A DNA stretch of 64,000 nt from Pseudomonas uvaldensis (GCF_021271205.1 NZ_JAIWKS010000005.1:434001-498000); one strand, 5' to 3'. Counted from the stretch's first letter, positions 55,428-63,798 are shown. Notes: generated from the letters alone by a model not told the origin. Program-made: numbers and translations.

Positions 55428-57365
55428 ATGTTATTCAACCAAGCCTCACGCCTGGCCAAAATCACCAGCCCCCTGGGGCCCGAGGTGCTGCTGCTCAAGG
55501 ACATGGGCGGCGGTGAAGAGTTAGGAAGGCTGTTCAACTATGAGTTGCAGTTGCACTCGCTGGACAACGCCATCGACCTCAACCAGGTGCTCGGCAAGCC
55601 CATGTGCGTGAGCATGCAGCTGGACGGCGGTGGCGAGCGGCATTTCCACGGCATCGTGGCCCGCTTCAGCCAGAACGTCGACCAGGGCCAGTTCGCCAGT
55701 TACCAAGCCACGCTGCGGCCCTGGCTGTGGTTGCTGACCCGGACCTCCGATTGCCGGATCTTCCAGAACCTGACCATCCCGCAGATTATCAAGCAGGTGT
55801 TCCGCGACCTGGGCTTCTCGGATTTCGAGGACGCCCTGAGCCGCCCCTATCGCGAGTGGGAATACTGCGTGCAGTATCGCGAGACCAGCTTCGATTTCGT
55901 CAGCCGCCTGATGGAACAGGAAGGAATCTATTACTTCTTCCGCCACGAACAGGGCCGTCATGTGCTGGTGCTGGCGGACGCCTACGGCGCCCACGCCAAG
56001 GCGCCCGGGTACGAATCGGTGCCCTACTACCCGAAGAATGACCAGCATCGCGAACGCGATCACATTAACGGTTGGCACCTGGCCCAGGAAGTCCAGCCCG
56101 GCTCCCTGGAGCTCAACGACTATGACTTCCAGCGCCCCAGCGCCCGCATCGATGTGCGCTCGGCCATGCCGCGCCCGCACGCCGCCGGCGACTATCCGCT
56201 ATACGACTATCCCGGCACCTACGTGCAAAGCGCAGACGGCGAACACTACGCCCGCACCCGTATCGAAGCCTTGCAGACCCAGCATGAACAAGTCGAGCTG
56301 GCCGGCAACGCCCGGGGCCTGGGCTCGGGGCATCTGTTCAGCCTGACCGGCTTCAACCGCCAGGACCAGAATCGCGAATACCTGATCGTTGGCGCTCGTT
56401 ACTACCTTTCCCAGGAAAGCGGCGAAACCAGTGTCGGCACCCCTTCGGCCCAGTTCGAAAGCAGCCTGACCTGCATCGACGCCCAGCAAAGCTATCGCCC
56501 GTTGCCCATCACCCACCGCCCCGTCGTCAAAGGGCCGCAAACCGCGCTGGTGGTCGGTCCCAAGGGCGAGGAAATCTGGACCGACCAGTATGGCCGGGTG
56601 AAGGTGCATTTCTATTGGGACCGTCACGACCAGTCCAACGAGAACAGCTCGTGCTGGATTCGCGTGTCGCAGGCCTGGGCCGGGAAAAACTGGGGCTCGA
56701 TGCAGATCCCGCGCATCGGTCAGGAAGTGATCGTCAGCTTCCTGGAAGGCGACCCCGACCGCCCGATCATCACCGGTCGCGTCTACAACGCCGAACAGAC
56801 CGTACCCTACGACCTGCCCGCCAATGCAACTCAGAGCGGTATGAAAAGCCGTTCGAGCAAGGGCGGCACGCCTGCGAATTTCAACGAAATCCGCATGGAA
56901 GACAAAAAGGGCGCCGAGCAGTTGTACATCCATGCCGAGCGCAACCAGGACATTGTGGTCGAGGTGGATGAAAGCCATTCGGTGGGCAACGACCGCAACA
57001 AGAGCATCGGCCACAACGAGACGGTGACTATCGGCAACAACCGCCTGCGCATCGTCAAGCAAGAGGACATCCTGTCCGTAGGCCAGCGCAAGACCGACAG
57101 CATCAGCCAGAGCTATGTGATCGAGGTGGGCGAAAACCTGCGCCTGGTGTGCGGTGAAAGCATCCTGGAGCTCAACGCCAGCGGCCAGATCAACCTGACG
57201 GGCGTGCAGATCAGTTTCTATGCCAGCGGCGATGCCGAGTTCAACACCGGCGGCGTGCTGCACCTGAACAACGGCGGCGGCCCCGGCGCCACGCCTGATG
57301 GTCAGGGCGTGAAAGCCAGCATCGACGCCAACATCAAGGCCGCGTTCCCGTCGTCCAAGGGCTAA
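55428..57365 (+). CDS. vgrG: VgrG spike protein
   Basis: Trimeric tip of the T6SS tube, 645 residues. The gp27-like N-terminal half includes F-N-Y-E-L-Q-L-H-S-L-D, R-L-M-E-Q-E-G-I-Y-Y-F-F-R-H-E and the N-N-D-like loop region; the gp5-like part has D-Q-Y-G-R-V-K-V-H-F-Y-W-D-R and S-C-W-I-R-V-S-Q-A-W-A-G-K-N-W-G; the C-terminal stalk is a beta-helix of short repeats (S-H-S-V-G-N-D-R-N-K-S-I-G-H-N-E). There is no extra C-terminal toxin domain, so cargo must bind as separate PAAR proteins. Confidence 0.97.
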   Translation: MLFNQASRLAKITSPLGPEVLLLKDMGGGEELGRLFNYELQLHSLDNAIDLNQVLGKPMCVSMQLDGGGERHFHGIVARFSQNVDQGQFASYQATLRPWLWLLTRTSDCRIFQNLTIPQIIKQVFRDLGFSDFEDALSRPYREWEYCVQYRETSFDFVSRLMEQEGIYYFFRHEQGRHVLVLADAYGAHAKAPGYESVPYYPKNDQHRERDHINGWHLAQEVQPGSLELNDYDFQRPSARIDVRSAMPRPHAAGDYPLYDYPGTYVQSADGEHYARTRIEALQTQHEQVELAGNARGLGSGHLFSLTGFNRQDQNREYLIVGARYYLSQESGETSVGTPSAQFESSLTCIDAQQSYRPLPITHRPVVKGPQTALVVGPKGEEIWTDQYGRVKVHFYWDRHDQSNENSSCWIRVSQAWAGKNWGSMQIPRIGQEVIVSFLEGDPDRPIITGRVYNAEQTVPYDLPANATQSGMKSRSSKGGTPANFNEIRMEDKKGAEQLYIHAERNQDIVVEVDESHSVGNDRNKSIGHNETVTIGNNRLRIVKQEDILSVGQRKTDSISQSYVIEVGENLRLVCGESILELNASGQINLTGVQISFYASGDAEFNTGGVLHLNNGGGPGATPDGQGVKASIDANIKAAFPSSKG

Positions 57366-57383
57366 TTCCGAGATCCATGCGCC

Positions 57384-57818
57384 ATGACTTACCGCATCAA
57401 TGAGTTCCAGTTCCAGTTGCCGCCCGGCGAATTGCTCGACGCGACGATCAACATCCTCAAGTTCCCTGAGCTGGGCACCTCGTTGATCGTCAGCCGCAGC
57501 CTGCTGGCTGAAGGCGAAACCCTGCAAAGCAACCTCGACGCCCAGTTGGCGCGCCTGGAAAAACAGGTCCAGGACCTGCGCTGCCAACCCGGCTTCGCCG
57601 TGCGCCTGGGGCCCCACCAGGACGTCGAAGGCATCGAGCTGCGCAGCCAGTTCAACAAGGGCACTGAAAAGGTCTTCCAGTACCAACTGGCCCTGGTCCT
57701 GCCCGGTACTCGCAAGCTGCTGGCGCTGAGTTATGTGAAAGCCGAAAAGCTCGGCGATGCCGAAGCCGCGCATTGGGCGACGATCAAGGGCTCACTGGTG
57801 TTCGACACCCTGGCCTGA
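57384..57818 (+). CDS. DUF1795/DcrB-like effector chaperone next to vgrG (orphan)
   Basis: A 144-residue EagR-type chaperone, family DUF1795, which stabilises the membrane segments of PAAR effectors and loads them on VgrG. It begins M-T-Y-R-I-N-E-F-Q-F-Q-L-P and ends I-K-G-S-L-V-F-D-T-L-A, similar to the second copy at 59888 (starts M-T-L-Y-R-L-Q-E-A-D-L-D-I-P). It lies 18 bases after vgrG on the same strand, but no PAAR or Rhs gene follows: 20 bases later the convergent hydrolase gene begins. Confidence 0.82.
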   Translation: MTYRINEFQFQLPPGELLDATINILKFPELGTSLIVSRSLLAEGETLQSNLDAQLARLEKQVQDLRCQPGFAVRLGPHQDVEGIELRSQFNKGTEKVFQYQLALVLPGTRKLLALSYVKAEKLGDAEAAHWATIKGSLVFDTLA

Positions 57819-57838
57819 GCACCTCGTTGGATCCTGCG

Positions 57839-58270
57839 CTACAACCCAAGCGGCGCTTGCAAGTAGAGTAATGCCCGATGATATTTCGCAGCGCGTTCCA
57901 GATCCTTGTCGCGCACCACGGGCAGTCGGGTGAGGTCGAGGTTGTCACGGATGTCCGCGATCTTCACTTTGGTCGCCAGCGGATTGGGGCGAATCCGGGC
58001 AATGAACTGTTCGTACGATTCGCCCGGGCGCTTGCTCAGGCAATCGATAGCGATCACGGCCGTCTCCGGAATACCGAGCGAGCGCAACTCATCGAGGGTG
58101 ACATCGCCGTCTTCGACCACATCGTGAAGCAAGCTGACCAGCTGTTCTTCAAGCCCCTCGAACGCCATCATCAGGCGCAGGGGGTGAAGAATGTAGGGTT
58201 TGCCCGCTTTGTCCACCTGGCCCGCGTGGACCCGTGCAGCCAGGGCGATTGCAGCATCCAGAATGCTCAT
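57839..58270 (-). CDS. MESH1/SAH-type alarmone hydrolase, last gene of toxin operon
   Basis: A 143-residue HD-superfamily hydrolase of the RelA/SpoT hydrolase-only (MESH1 or small alarmone hydrolase) class. Motifs: H-A-G-Q with H15, Y-I-L-H-P with H29, the HD pair L-L-H-D-V-V-E-D (H49-D50) and K-I-A-D-I-R-D-N (D106, N110), corresponding to the K-L-A-D-x-x-x-N motif of the family. These enzymes remove pyrophosphate from (p)ppGpp and related nucleotides, and in toxSAS systems they act as antitoxins. The start overlaps the stop of the 77-residue gene by 4 bases, so it belongs to the effector operon. Confidence 0.85.
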   Translation of the reverse strand: MSILDAAIALAARVHAGQVDKAGKPYILHPLRLMMAFEGLEEQLVSLLHDVVEDGDVTLDELRSLGIPETAVIAIDCLSKRPGESYEQFIARIRPNPLATKVKIADIRDNLDLTRLPVVRDKDLERAAKYHRALLYLQAPLGL

Positions 58271-58500
58271 CGGCGCTCGAAGCCTTTCTCGTATTCTTCT
58301 TTGGAAATCTCACGGCCGTACAAGATTGCATCGTTGTACAGCCGGTTATCCGCCGGTACTGGCCGGTCGCTTTCAGCCGCTCCGTAGAATTTCACGAAGA
58401 CTGTTTTGGTGCGATGGTCCCAGCGGTAGGTCACCTCCTCGAAGTCGTAATCCAGAAACACATCCCGGCTCGCGAAGGCGCTCAGATCCTTAATTCCCAC
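58267..58500 (-). CDS. Candidate immunity protein to the Tas1-like effector (77 aa)
   Basis: A small cytosolic-looking protein, 77 residues, rich in aromatic and charged residues (D-Y-D-F-E-E-V-T-Y-R-W, K-T-V-F-V-K-F-Y-G). It has no signal peptide or membrane segment, fitting an immunity role against a toxin that acts in the cytoplasm. Its start overlaps the toxin stop by 11 bases and its stop overlaps the hydrolase start by 4 bases. I do not recognise the family; Tis1, the immunity protein of Tas1 in P. aeruginosa PA14, is small too, but I cannot compare the sequences from memory. Confidence 0.65.
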   Translation of the reverse strand: MGIKDLSAFASRDVFLDYDFEEVTYRWDHRTKTVFVKFYGAAESDRPVPADNRLYNDAILYGREISKEEYEKGFERR

Positions 58501-59863
58501 CGTTCCCCCTTATCGCGTCGTAATAGGCTTTACTCTTATCCGCAATAGCTTGCGCCTCCGGGCTGGCCTTGTCCAAGACCCGGAAGTCCTCGTAATACTT
58601 ATGACCCAGCCCTCCAGGTACCCCGGTTTTAGCGGCAACGGCATTATAGGTGTCGTCCCCCAGCAGTGCCCGAGCCAGCGGTTCCGGCTCTTTGGCATAG
58701 ATCATTTCCGGCGAGTTCACCTGGATTTCCCCCGGTATGCCCGCACGGGTTGGCAAGGTCGAGTTAACGCCGCTATAGCCCATTTCATTGGTGGCGCCTT
58801 CAATGACCTTCACGTTCGCGCCTCGCTTGCCAAGCTCCGTCGCAACGGCGCTGATCTGGTCGGACTCGACGATGATCGTGTTGCGTGCCAGGTCCTTGAT
58901 CCGGGTCGCATCCCCACCGTAATCGTTATCGATTTTCTGTCGGGCACGCGCCTCGGATTTGATCGGTGCCTTGGCGACCTTGCCTCCATACTGGGCAGCG
59001 ATCTCATCGGCGACGGCATCGATTTCCGCTTTGGCTGCCGGTGCCTTTGCGTAAACCTCTTCAAACGTCTTGGGCGTCTTGGGCGGGGTGGCTGGCTTGC
59101 CCAGCTTCGCCAACTTCGGCCCTATGCCCAGCAAAGCCATCCCCGCCACACCCTGCAACAGGTCGCGATAACCCGGCCCCAGGCGATCGCCCAGCTCGCC
59201 CAGCAGGGCCATGCCGCCCATCGCAGCGGCACCTATGGCAACGGCGGTGGCCAGGGCAGCGGCCCCTGCCATGGCGGCCAATACCAGTGCAGCCCCCGCG
59301 GCCAGCATCCCCAACGCTTCGAGACCGGTGTGCAACCAGCCTTCGAGGTCGAGCACAAACGCCACGGACACCGTGGGCCCGCCAATGAACGTATTGGAAC
59401 TGCCGGTCTTGATGTGCGCGCCGCACACCATCTTGCTCTGCAAGCGCGCGGCCGGCTTGCCGTTGATGAAGACGGTGGCGCTGCCTTCGGCGATCAACAC
59501 CGGGAACGGCCAGATCGGATGGTTCATGGGCAAGCCGGTGCAGCCGGCCGCCGTGTCCATGCCAGCGCGCATCGCATTGCGCCGGTTGATCTGGACATTC
59601 AGGCTGCCCATGATCAACGCGCCCGTCGTGGGCTCGGGCAGGTTGAAAATCGTGTTCAGGCCCTTGAGGATCTGGAACATCGACAGGCCGCCAGCGGCAA
59701 TCGAACCGGCCATGATCGCCAACGCCACGCCACCGGTCGCCACGGTGGCCGCCACCACCGCGGCACCGATCAACGCCCCCGCGACGGCGCCCGCCACCAT
59801 CGCGGCGACACCAAAACCGTGGGCTATTTCATCGCCAAGACGCGCAGCGGCCAGCATATCCAT
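58490..59863 (-). CDS. Tse6-type PAAR effector with Tas1-like RelA/SpoT-fold toxin domain
   Basis: A 457-residue T6SS cargo. The N-terminus has the Tse6 architecture: helical start with L-G-D-E-I-A-H-G-F, first transmembrane region (about 18-62), PAAR domain (about 78-165, with C-T-G-L-P-M-N-H-P and M-V-C-G-A-H as zinc ligands), second transmembrane region (about 178-225) and a Pro/Lys linker. The toxin part (about 265-457) has the order of RSH synthetase motifs: basic K-S-E-A-R-A-R-Q-K-I, D-L-A-R-N-T-I-I-V, G-Y-S-G-V-N and G-E-I-Q-V-N-S, comparable to G-Y-x-S-I-H and V-E-I-Q-I-R-T. It should transfer pyrophosphate to a nucleotide, or less likely to RNA. Confidence 0.82.
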   Translation of the reverse strand: MDMLAAARLGDEIAHGFGVAAMVAGAVAGALIGAAVVAATVATGGVALAIMAGSIAAGGLSMFQILKGLNTIFNLPEPTTGALIMGSLNVQINRRNAMRAGMDTAAGCTGLPMNHPIWPFPVLIAEGSATVFINGKPAARLQSKMVCGAHIKTGSSNTFIGGPTVSVAFVLDLEGWLHTGLEALGMLAAGAALVLAAMAGAAALATAVAIGAAAMGGMALLGELGDRLGPGYRDLLQGVAGMALLGIGPKLAKLGKPATPPKTPKTFEEVYAKAPAAKAEIDAVADEIAAQYGGKVAKAPIKSEARARQKIDNDYGGDATRIKDLARNTIIVESDQISAVATELGKRGANVKVIEGATNEMGYSGVNSTLPTRAGIPGEIQVNSPEMIYAKEPEPLARALLGDDTYNAVAAKTGVPGGLGHKYYEDFRVLDKASPEAQAIADKSKAYYDAIRGNGGN

Positions 59864-59887
59864 TGCGTTGTGATCTTCCCGGAGTGA

Positions 59888-60322
59888 TCAAGCGGTCTGA
59901 GGCAGGACCTTAAAGGAATGCATCGCCGCCTTCCAGGCCGGCTCGTGGTGGACCAGGTCGTTCGGCGTGGTCGTCAGCGTGGTGATCAACCCCACGGGCT
60001 GGCGGTCGATGAACACCTGGCGCAGCATCAACTCGCGACCCTCGCGTTGCCAGCTGTAATCGAGCAGCACGGCGGCATAGCCATGGAGCAAGAAGTCCCA
60101 ACGCTTGATCAGGTTGAAACCGGGCAATTGCTGTTCGGCGCTCGCCAATTGCTGGGCCACGTAGTCATCGAACGGCGTGTCGCCCCGGCTCGGGTCACGG
60201 CTGATGACGAAACTGGCTTCCTTGGCACCGCCCACGGCAGGCAACTTGAAGATATTGATGCTCTGGTCATGCCAGCTGTCAGGAATATCGAGATCGGCTT
60301 CTTGAAGGCGATAGAGCGTCAT
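59888..60322 (-). CDS. EagT6-like DUF1795 chaperone for the Tse6-type effector
   Basis: A 144-residue chaperone of the EagT6 type, which in P. aeruginosa shields the membrane helices of Tse6 before loading on VgrG. It starts M-T-L-Y-R-L-Q-E-A-D at 60322; longer upstream starts add 42 residues with no family resemblance. It is the first gene of the minus-strand effector operon and is 24 bases upstream of the effector. Its partner is clear from this order. Confidence 0.87.
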   Translation of the reverse strand: MTLYRLQEADLDIPDSWHDQSINIFKLPAVGGAKEASFVISRDPSRGDTPFDDYVAQQLASAEQQLPGFNLIKRWDFLLHGYAAVLLDYSWQREGRELMLRQVFIDRQPVGLITTLTTTPNDLVHHEPAWKAAMHSFKVLPQTA

Positions 60323-60551
60323 GATTCGGATCGTTTCCAGGCAAAAGAGAGGCTTTGGCAAGCGGCAGATCTTCAAGCAATGGATGGTAACAATCAAGGC
60401 ACCCAGGCGAGTCATTTTCCGGGCCATGACCCCCGTCTCACTTTGCATCGCCTTTGCGCACGATCACTCGTAAGCACCGCGTCGTCCTGGCATCGTATGC
60501 CCTGTCCAAGGCTAAGATGGGCACATACTCTATCAAAGGGAAGCAGGCGCG

Positions 60552-62063
60552 ATGCCACCTGGTTTTGATCCGCTGATCCATATCGATTGGAAAACCCCGG
60601 GCGGCGAGCTGCTTGCGCTGTTCCAACATTACTACCCCGATATCGACGTCTTTTCCGGCCCGCCTTTCGAAGCGCTGTTGGATGAGCTTGCCAACGAAAT
60701 GCCGGAGGTCTGTTTCCAGGCGCTGGCAGGCGTCCTCACGCGCCAGGGTTACGATCTCTGGAACCTGGACGCCGGTGGCGATGATTATCGACCGGTCATT
60801 GTTGCGGCCGATCAGCGCGAGGCGTTTGCCAGCCATTGGCAGGACCGTGCCGCGGAACTGCCCCTCAGCCCGACGTTGATCGAGCCGCCCACGCCTGCCC
60901 CCTCAAATCGCAAGAAAACCAAGCCCAGACGCAGCAAGCTCAATTGGCTGCAGGACGTGCATGACTATCCCGGCCCCACCTATGTCCATGAATACAACTA
61001 CCGCAACGGTTGGGCTGCCGTCACCGAGCAGGACGACGATCAGTGGTTGTGCTTTCTGATCGATTACAACCCCTGGCCACCCACCGAACAGGACATGCTC
61101 GAACACCGCAACGACAGGGTCGATGGCGCCGATCTGACGCTCATCGATGCCAGTGCTCAAGGCAGCGTCTGGAAACGACGGGTCAAAAAAGGCGACTACA
61201 GCTCGGAGGATCGCTATCAGTACGAAATCCGCCAAGGCGAGACTGTCCGCGCCTTCGGCCCCTGCGGGATGGAATGGCCAGAGTTCGAACAGCCCTGCGT
61301 AGTGCTCGACGATGAACTATTCGAACGCCAGCGCCTTTACCAGCCAGAGCCTTTGACGCGTATCTGGCGGATCACGGCCCATGGCAGTGAAGTGATCTTC
61401 GAACACCCGGATGAACTCACCCTCCTGCCCATCGGGTCACGCCGCTTGCTGTTCATGCAGCACAACGGGCCGGCGTGCTGGATCTGGCATCAGGACACCG
61501 GGCAGCCCGCCCTGCCCGCCAAACCAATGCCAGTGGTTGATGGCTATACCCTGAGGGCTTCGAGCGCGTACCTGGGGGGCGATGAAGTCCTGTTGTTCAG
61601 CGAAGACAAGCGACCCAACCTCGAAGACCCGCGCTTTCACGAGACGGTGCTGTTGGCGTGGCGCTTCAACGTGGTAACCGGGACCGCAACGAAGGCGGTG
61701 CTGGACGGCTTCGGCAGCGAGCTGCGCCAGGACACGCGCCTGCTCGTCACGCAACCCAAGCAGGTGATCACGCTGCGTACGTTTCACGGCAAGATCCATG
61801 TGTCCCGCGGACATGGCGATTGGTGGGTCTGGAATTACGAGACCCAGACATTCGGCTCCCACACCCTGGCCTGGTTCTGGAACCAGAGCAGCCATCAGGT
61901 GCTGAAGCTGTCTTCCCAGGATATCCGGCGCATCAAACCGCAGATTCGTTATTTGCCGACGCAGGATCGCTACCTGGCGTTCGAAACGGAGTTCGTCGCC
62001 CGGCTGCCATCGTTCACCGACATGCTTGACGACAAGGGCTGCGATCTCCTGGTTTTCGATTGA
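60552..62063 (+). CDS. Unrecognised 503-residue protein, Trp/Asp-rich
   Basis: I do not recognise this gene. It has no signal peptide or membrane helix. The N-terminal 100 residues form one segment (L-L-A-L-F-Q-H-Y-Y-P-D-I-D-V ... C-F-Q-A-L-A-G-V-L), then a lysine/arginine linker (R-K-K-T-K-P-R-R-S-K) and a long part rich in Trp, Asp and aromatic residues with short beta-like repeats (for example W-L-C-F-L-I-D-Y-N-P-W). It lies divergent from the effector operon with a 229-base gap and in front of a bidirectional terminator. A role as cargo, immunity or host gene cannot be decided from the sequence. Confidence 0.75.
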   Translation: MPPGFDPLIHIDWKTPGGELLALFQHYYPDIDVFSGPPFEALLDELANEMPEVCFQALAGVLTRQGYDLWNLDAGGDDYRPVIVAADQREAFASHWQDRAAELPLSPTLIEPPTPAPSNRKKTKPRRSKLNWLQDVHDYPGPTYVHEYNYRNGWAAVTEQDDDQWLCFLIDYNPWPPTEQDMLEHRNDRVDGADLTLIDASAQGSVWKRRVKKGDYSSEDRYQYEIRQGETVRAFGPCGMEWPEFEQPCVVLDDELFERQRLYQPEPLTRIWRITAHGSEVIFEHPDELTLLPIGSRRLLFMQHNGPACWIWHQDTGQPALPAKPMPVVDGYTLRASSAYLGGDEVLLFSEDKRPNLEDPRFHETVLLAWRFNVVTGTATKAVLDGFGSELRQDTRLLVTQPKQVITLRTFHGKIHVSRGHGDWWVWNYETQTFGSHTLAWFWNQSSHQVLKLSSQDIRRIKPQIRYLPTQDRYLAFETEFVARLPSFTDMLDDKGCDLLVFD

Positions 62064-62085
62064 CGCGAGCGGTGGGCATCAAAAT

Positions 62086-62121
62086 AAAAAAGGGTACCCG
62101 ATTTACCGGCGTACCCTTTTT
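62086..62121. terminator. Bidirectional rho-independent terminator
   Basis: AAAAAGGGTAC at 62086-62096 pairs with GTACCCTTTTT at 62111-62121. The A run on the left and T run on the right make it work in both directions, between the 503-residue gene and the HU gene. Confidence 0.85.
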
Positions 62122-62162
62122 ACTACCCTTTTTTCCTCTGAACGAGGGCCCCGGGGCAATGA

Positions 62163-62435
62163 TTAATTCACCTGATCCTTCAGTTTCTTGCCCGGTTTGA
62201 ATGCAACGGTATTGCTGGCCTTGATTTTCACTGGCTCACCGGTTTGCGGGTTCTTGCCGGTGCGGGCGCCGCGGTGGCGTTGCAGGAAGGTGCCGAAACC
62301 TACGAGGGTAACGCTGTCCTTGCGGTGCAGGGCGCCGGTGATTTCTTCGAGGACGGCGTTGAGGACCCGGTTGGCCTGTTCCTTGGTGAGGTCTGCTTTT
62401 TCCGCGATGGCGGCGGCGAGTTCTGGTTTACGCAT
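62163..62435 (-). CDS. HU-family nucleoid protein (PA5348 position)
   Basis: A 90-residue HU/IHF-family DNA-binding protein with the beta-arm signature G-F-G-T-F-L-Q-R-H-R-G-A-R-T-G-K-N-P-Q-T-G. It lies next to the rubredoxin reductase, as PA5348 does in P. aeruginosa, so it is one of the extra HU paralogues of the genus rather than the main HupB. It is the first core gene after the T6SS island. Confidence 0.92.
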   Translation of the reverse strand: MRKPELAAAIAEKADLTKEQANRVLNAVLEEITGALHRKDSVTLVGFGTFLQRHRGARTGKNPQTGEPVKIKASNTVAFKPGKKLKDQVN

Positions 62436-62625
62436 GAATGAAGCCCCTTTGACGATTTTTTGTTGTTATGTCTGGACTGGTCTCATGGGAACAGCCCCTA
62501 AGGCACCGCAGGCTCTACTCTGCGGCAGACCGGAGTGAGGATGGCACGGGGCCGAGGACGACGCCAGTACCCGAGCGACCTTTGCGAGACCAAAAGTAGG
62601 GTTTTTGCGACAGAACGACCAGTAT

Positions 62626-63774
62626 TTACGCCAACAAGGGCGGAAGTTCCTTGTTCAGCGCCAGTTTCTCCATCACCGCCGCACCGGTCAGGGCATAGCC
62701 CAGCAGGTTACCTTGGGCATCGCGACACAACGCCTTGATGTCGCTGCCCTGCCCTTCTACACGCCACTCACCTTCGCGCCCCCGTGGTGGAGGCGAGACC
62801 ACCAATGGACACACGGGCGTCTTGACGGTGATCGGCATCGGGCCATAGCTGACGGCGGTCGGGTTGCCGGCCAGGGTCTGGGCCAGGGCACGAGCGCAGC
62901 TCATCAACGGCATGACGTACAACAGGTTCAAGCCATCGACCTCGGCGCAATCGCCCAAGGCGTAGATATTGGCATGGGAAGTCTTCAGGTGACGGTCAAC
63001 CACCACACCGCGATTGACCACCAGACCCGCCGCGGCCGCCAGATCGATGCGCGGACGCAAGCCGATGGCCGAAACCACCAGGTCGCAGGCAATCACTTGC
63101 CCATCGGACAGGTGCGCCTCCAGCCCGTCGGCCACCCGTTGCAGGCGGTTGAGCACCGGCCCCAGGTGGAAGCGCGCCCCGAGGCTTTCCAGGCCGGCCT
63201 GCACTGCCGTGGCAGCGGCCGGGTGCAGCAGCGTCGGCATGACTTGCTCGCACGGCGCCACCAGGTGCACTTCGTAGCCACCGAGGATCAGATCGTTGGC
63301 GAATTCGCAACCGATCAGGCCGGCACCGAGCAGCAGGACACGGCGCTTGCCGACGGCCGCCGCTCGAAAGCGCGCATAGTCTTCCAGGTCATTGATGGGA
63401 AAGATCAGGTCAGCGGCATCACCCTGCACTGGCACGCGCACGGTTTCGGCACCCCAGGCCAGGATCAGGTCGCGGTAGTTCACCGCTTCCTCACCGATCC
63501 ACAAGCGCTTGTGACCCGGGTCGATGCCGCTGATGCGGGTGTGGGTCCGTACCTCGGCCTTCAGTTGCTCGGCCATGGCCCCCGGCTCGGCCATGCTCAG
63601 GCCATCGGCGTCCTTGTTTTTACCAAAGCCCGTGGAGAGCATCGGCTTGGAATAAGAGCGACCATCGTCGGCGGTAATCAGCAGCAACGGGGTGTCGCTG
63701 TCGAGCTTGCGAAACTCCCTGGCGAGGTTGTAGCCGGCCAGGCCGGTACCGACGATGACGACAGGTGCGCTCAT
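62626..63774 (-). CDS. Rubredoxin-NAD(+) reductase
   Basis: FAD-dependent reductase of 382 residues that passes electrons from NADH to rubredoxin. The FAD-binding motif [13 protein letters not shown] opens the protein, a second Rossmann motif [12 protein letters not shown] lies near residue 150, and the C-terminal FAD motif is A-L-G-D-C-A-E near residue 275. Its C-terminal region contains a Pro/Arg/Gly-rich insertion ([11 protein letters not shown]) that I do not recall in relatives. The rubredoxin gene lies 24 bases upstream on the same strand. Confidence 0.92.
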   Translation of the reverse strand: MSAPVVIVGTGLAGYNLAREFRKLDSDTPLLLITADDGRSYSKPMLSTGFGKNKDADGLSMAEPGAMAEQLKAEVRTHTRISGIDPGHKRLWIGEEAVNYRDLILAWGAETVRVPVQGDAADLIFPINDLEDYARFRAAAVGKRRVLLLGAGLIGCEFANDLILGGYEVHLVAPCEQVMPTLLHPAAATAVQAGLESLGARFHLGPVLNRLQRVADGLEAHLSDGQVIACDLVVSAIGLRPRIDLAAAAGLVVNRGVVVDRHLKTSHANIYALGDCAEVDGLNLLYVMPLMSCARALAQTLAGNPTAVSYGPMPITVKTPVCPLVVSPPPRGREGEWRVEGQGSDIKALCRDAQGNLLGYALTGAAVMEKLALNKELPPLLA

Positions 63775-63798
63775 GTTGCTCTCCTTTTCAAGAAATGA

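Noticed and set aside
56199..57773. 524-codon open frame opposite vgrG and the DUF1795 gene
   Set aside because: Crosses two well-supported plus-strand genes and has no domain.
59888..60448. 186-codon version of the EagT6-like chaperone
   Set aside because: The first 42 residues have no likeness to the DUF1795 family; ATG 60322 starts exactly where the family pattern begins.
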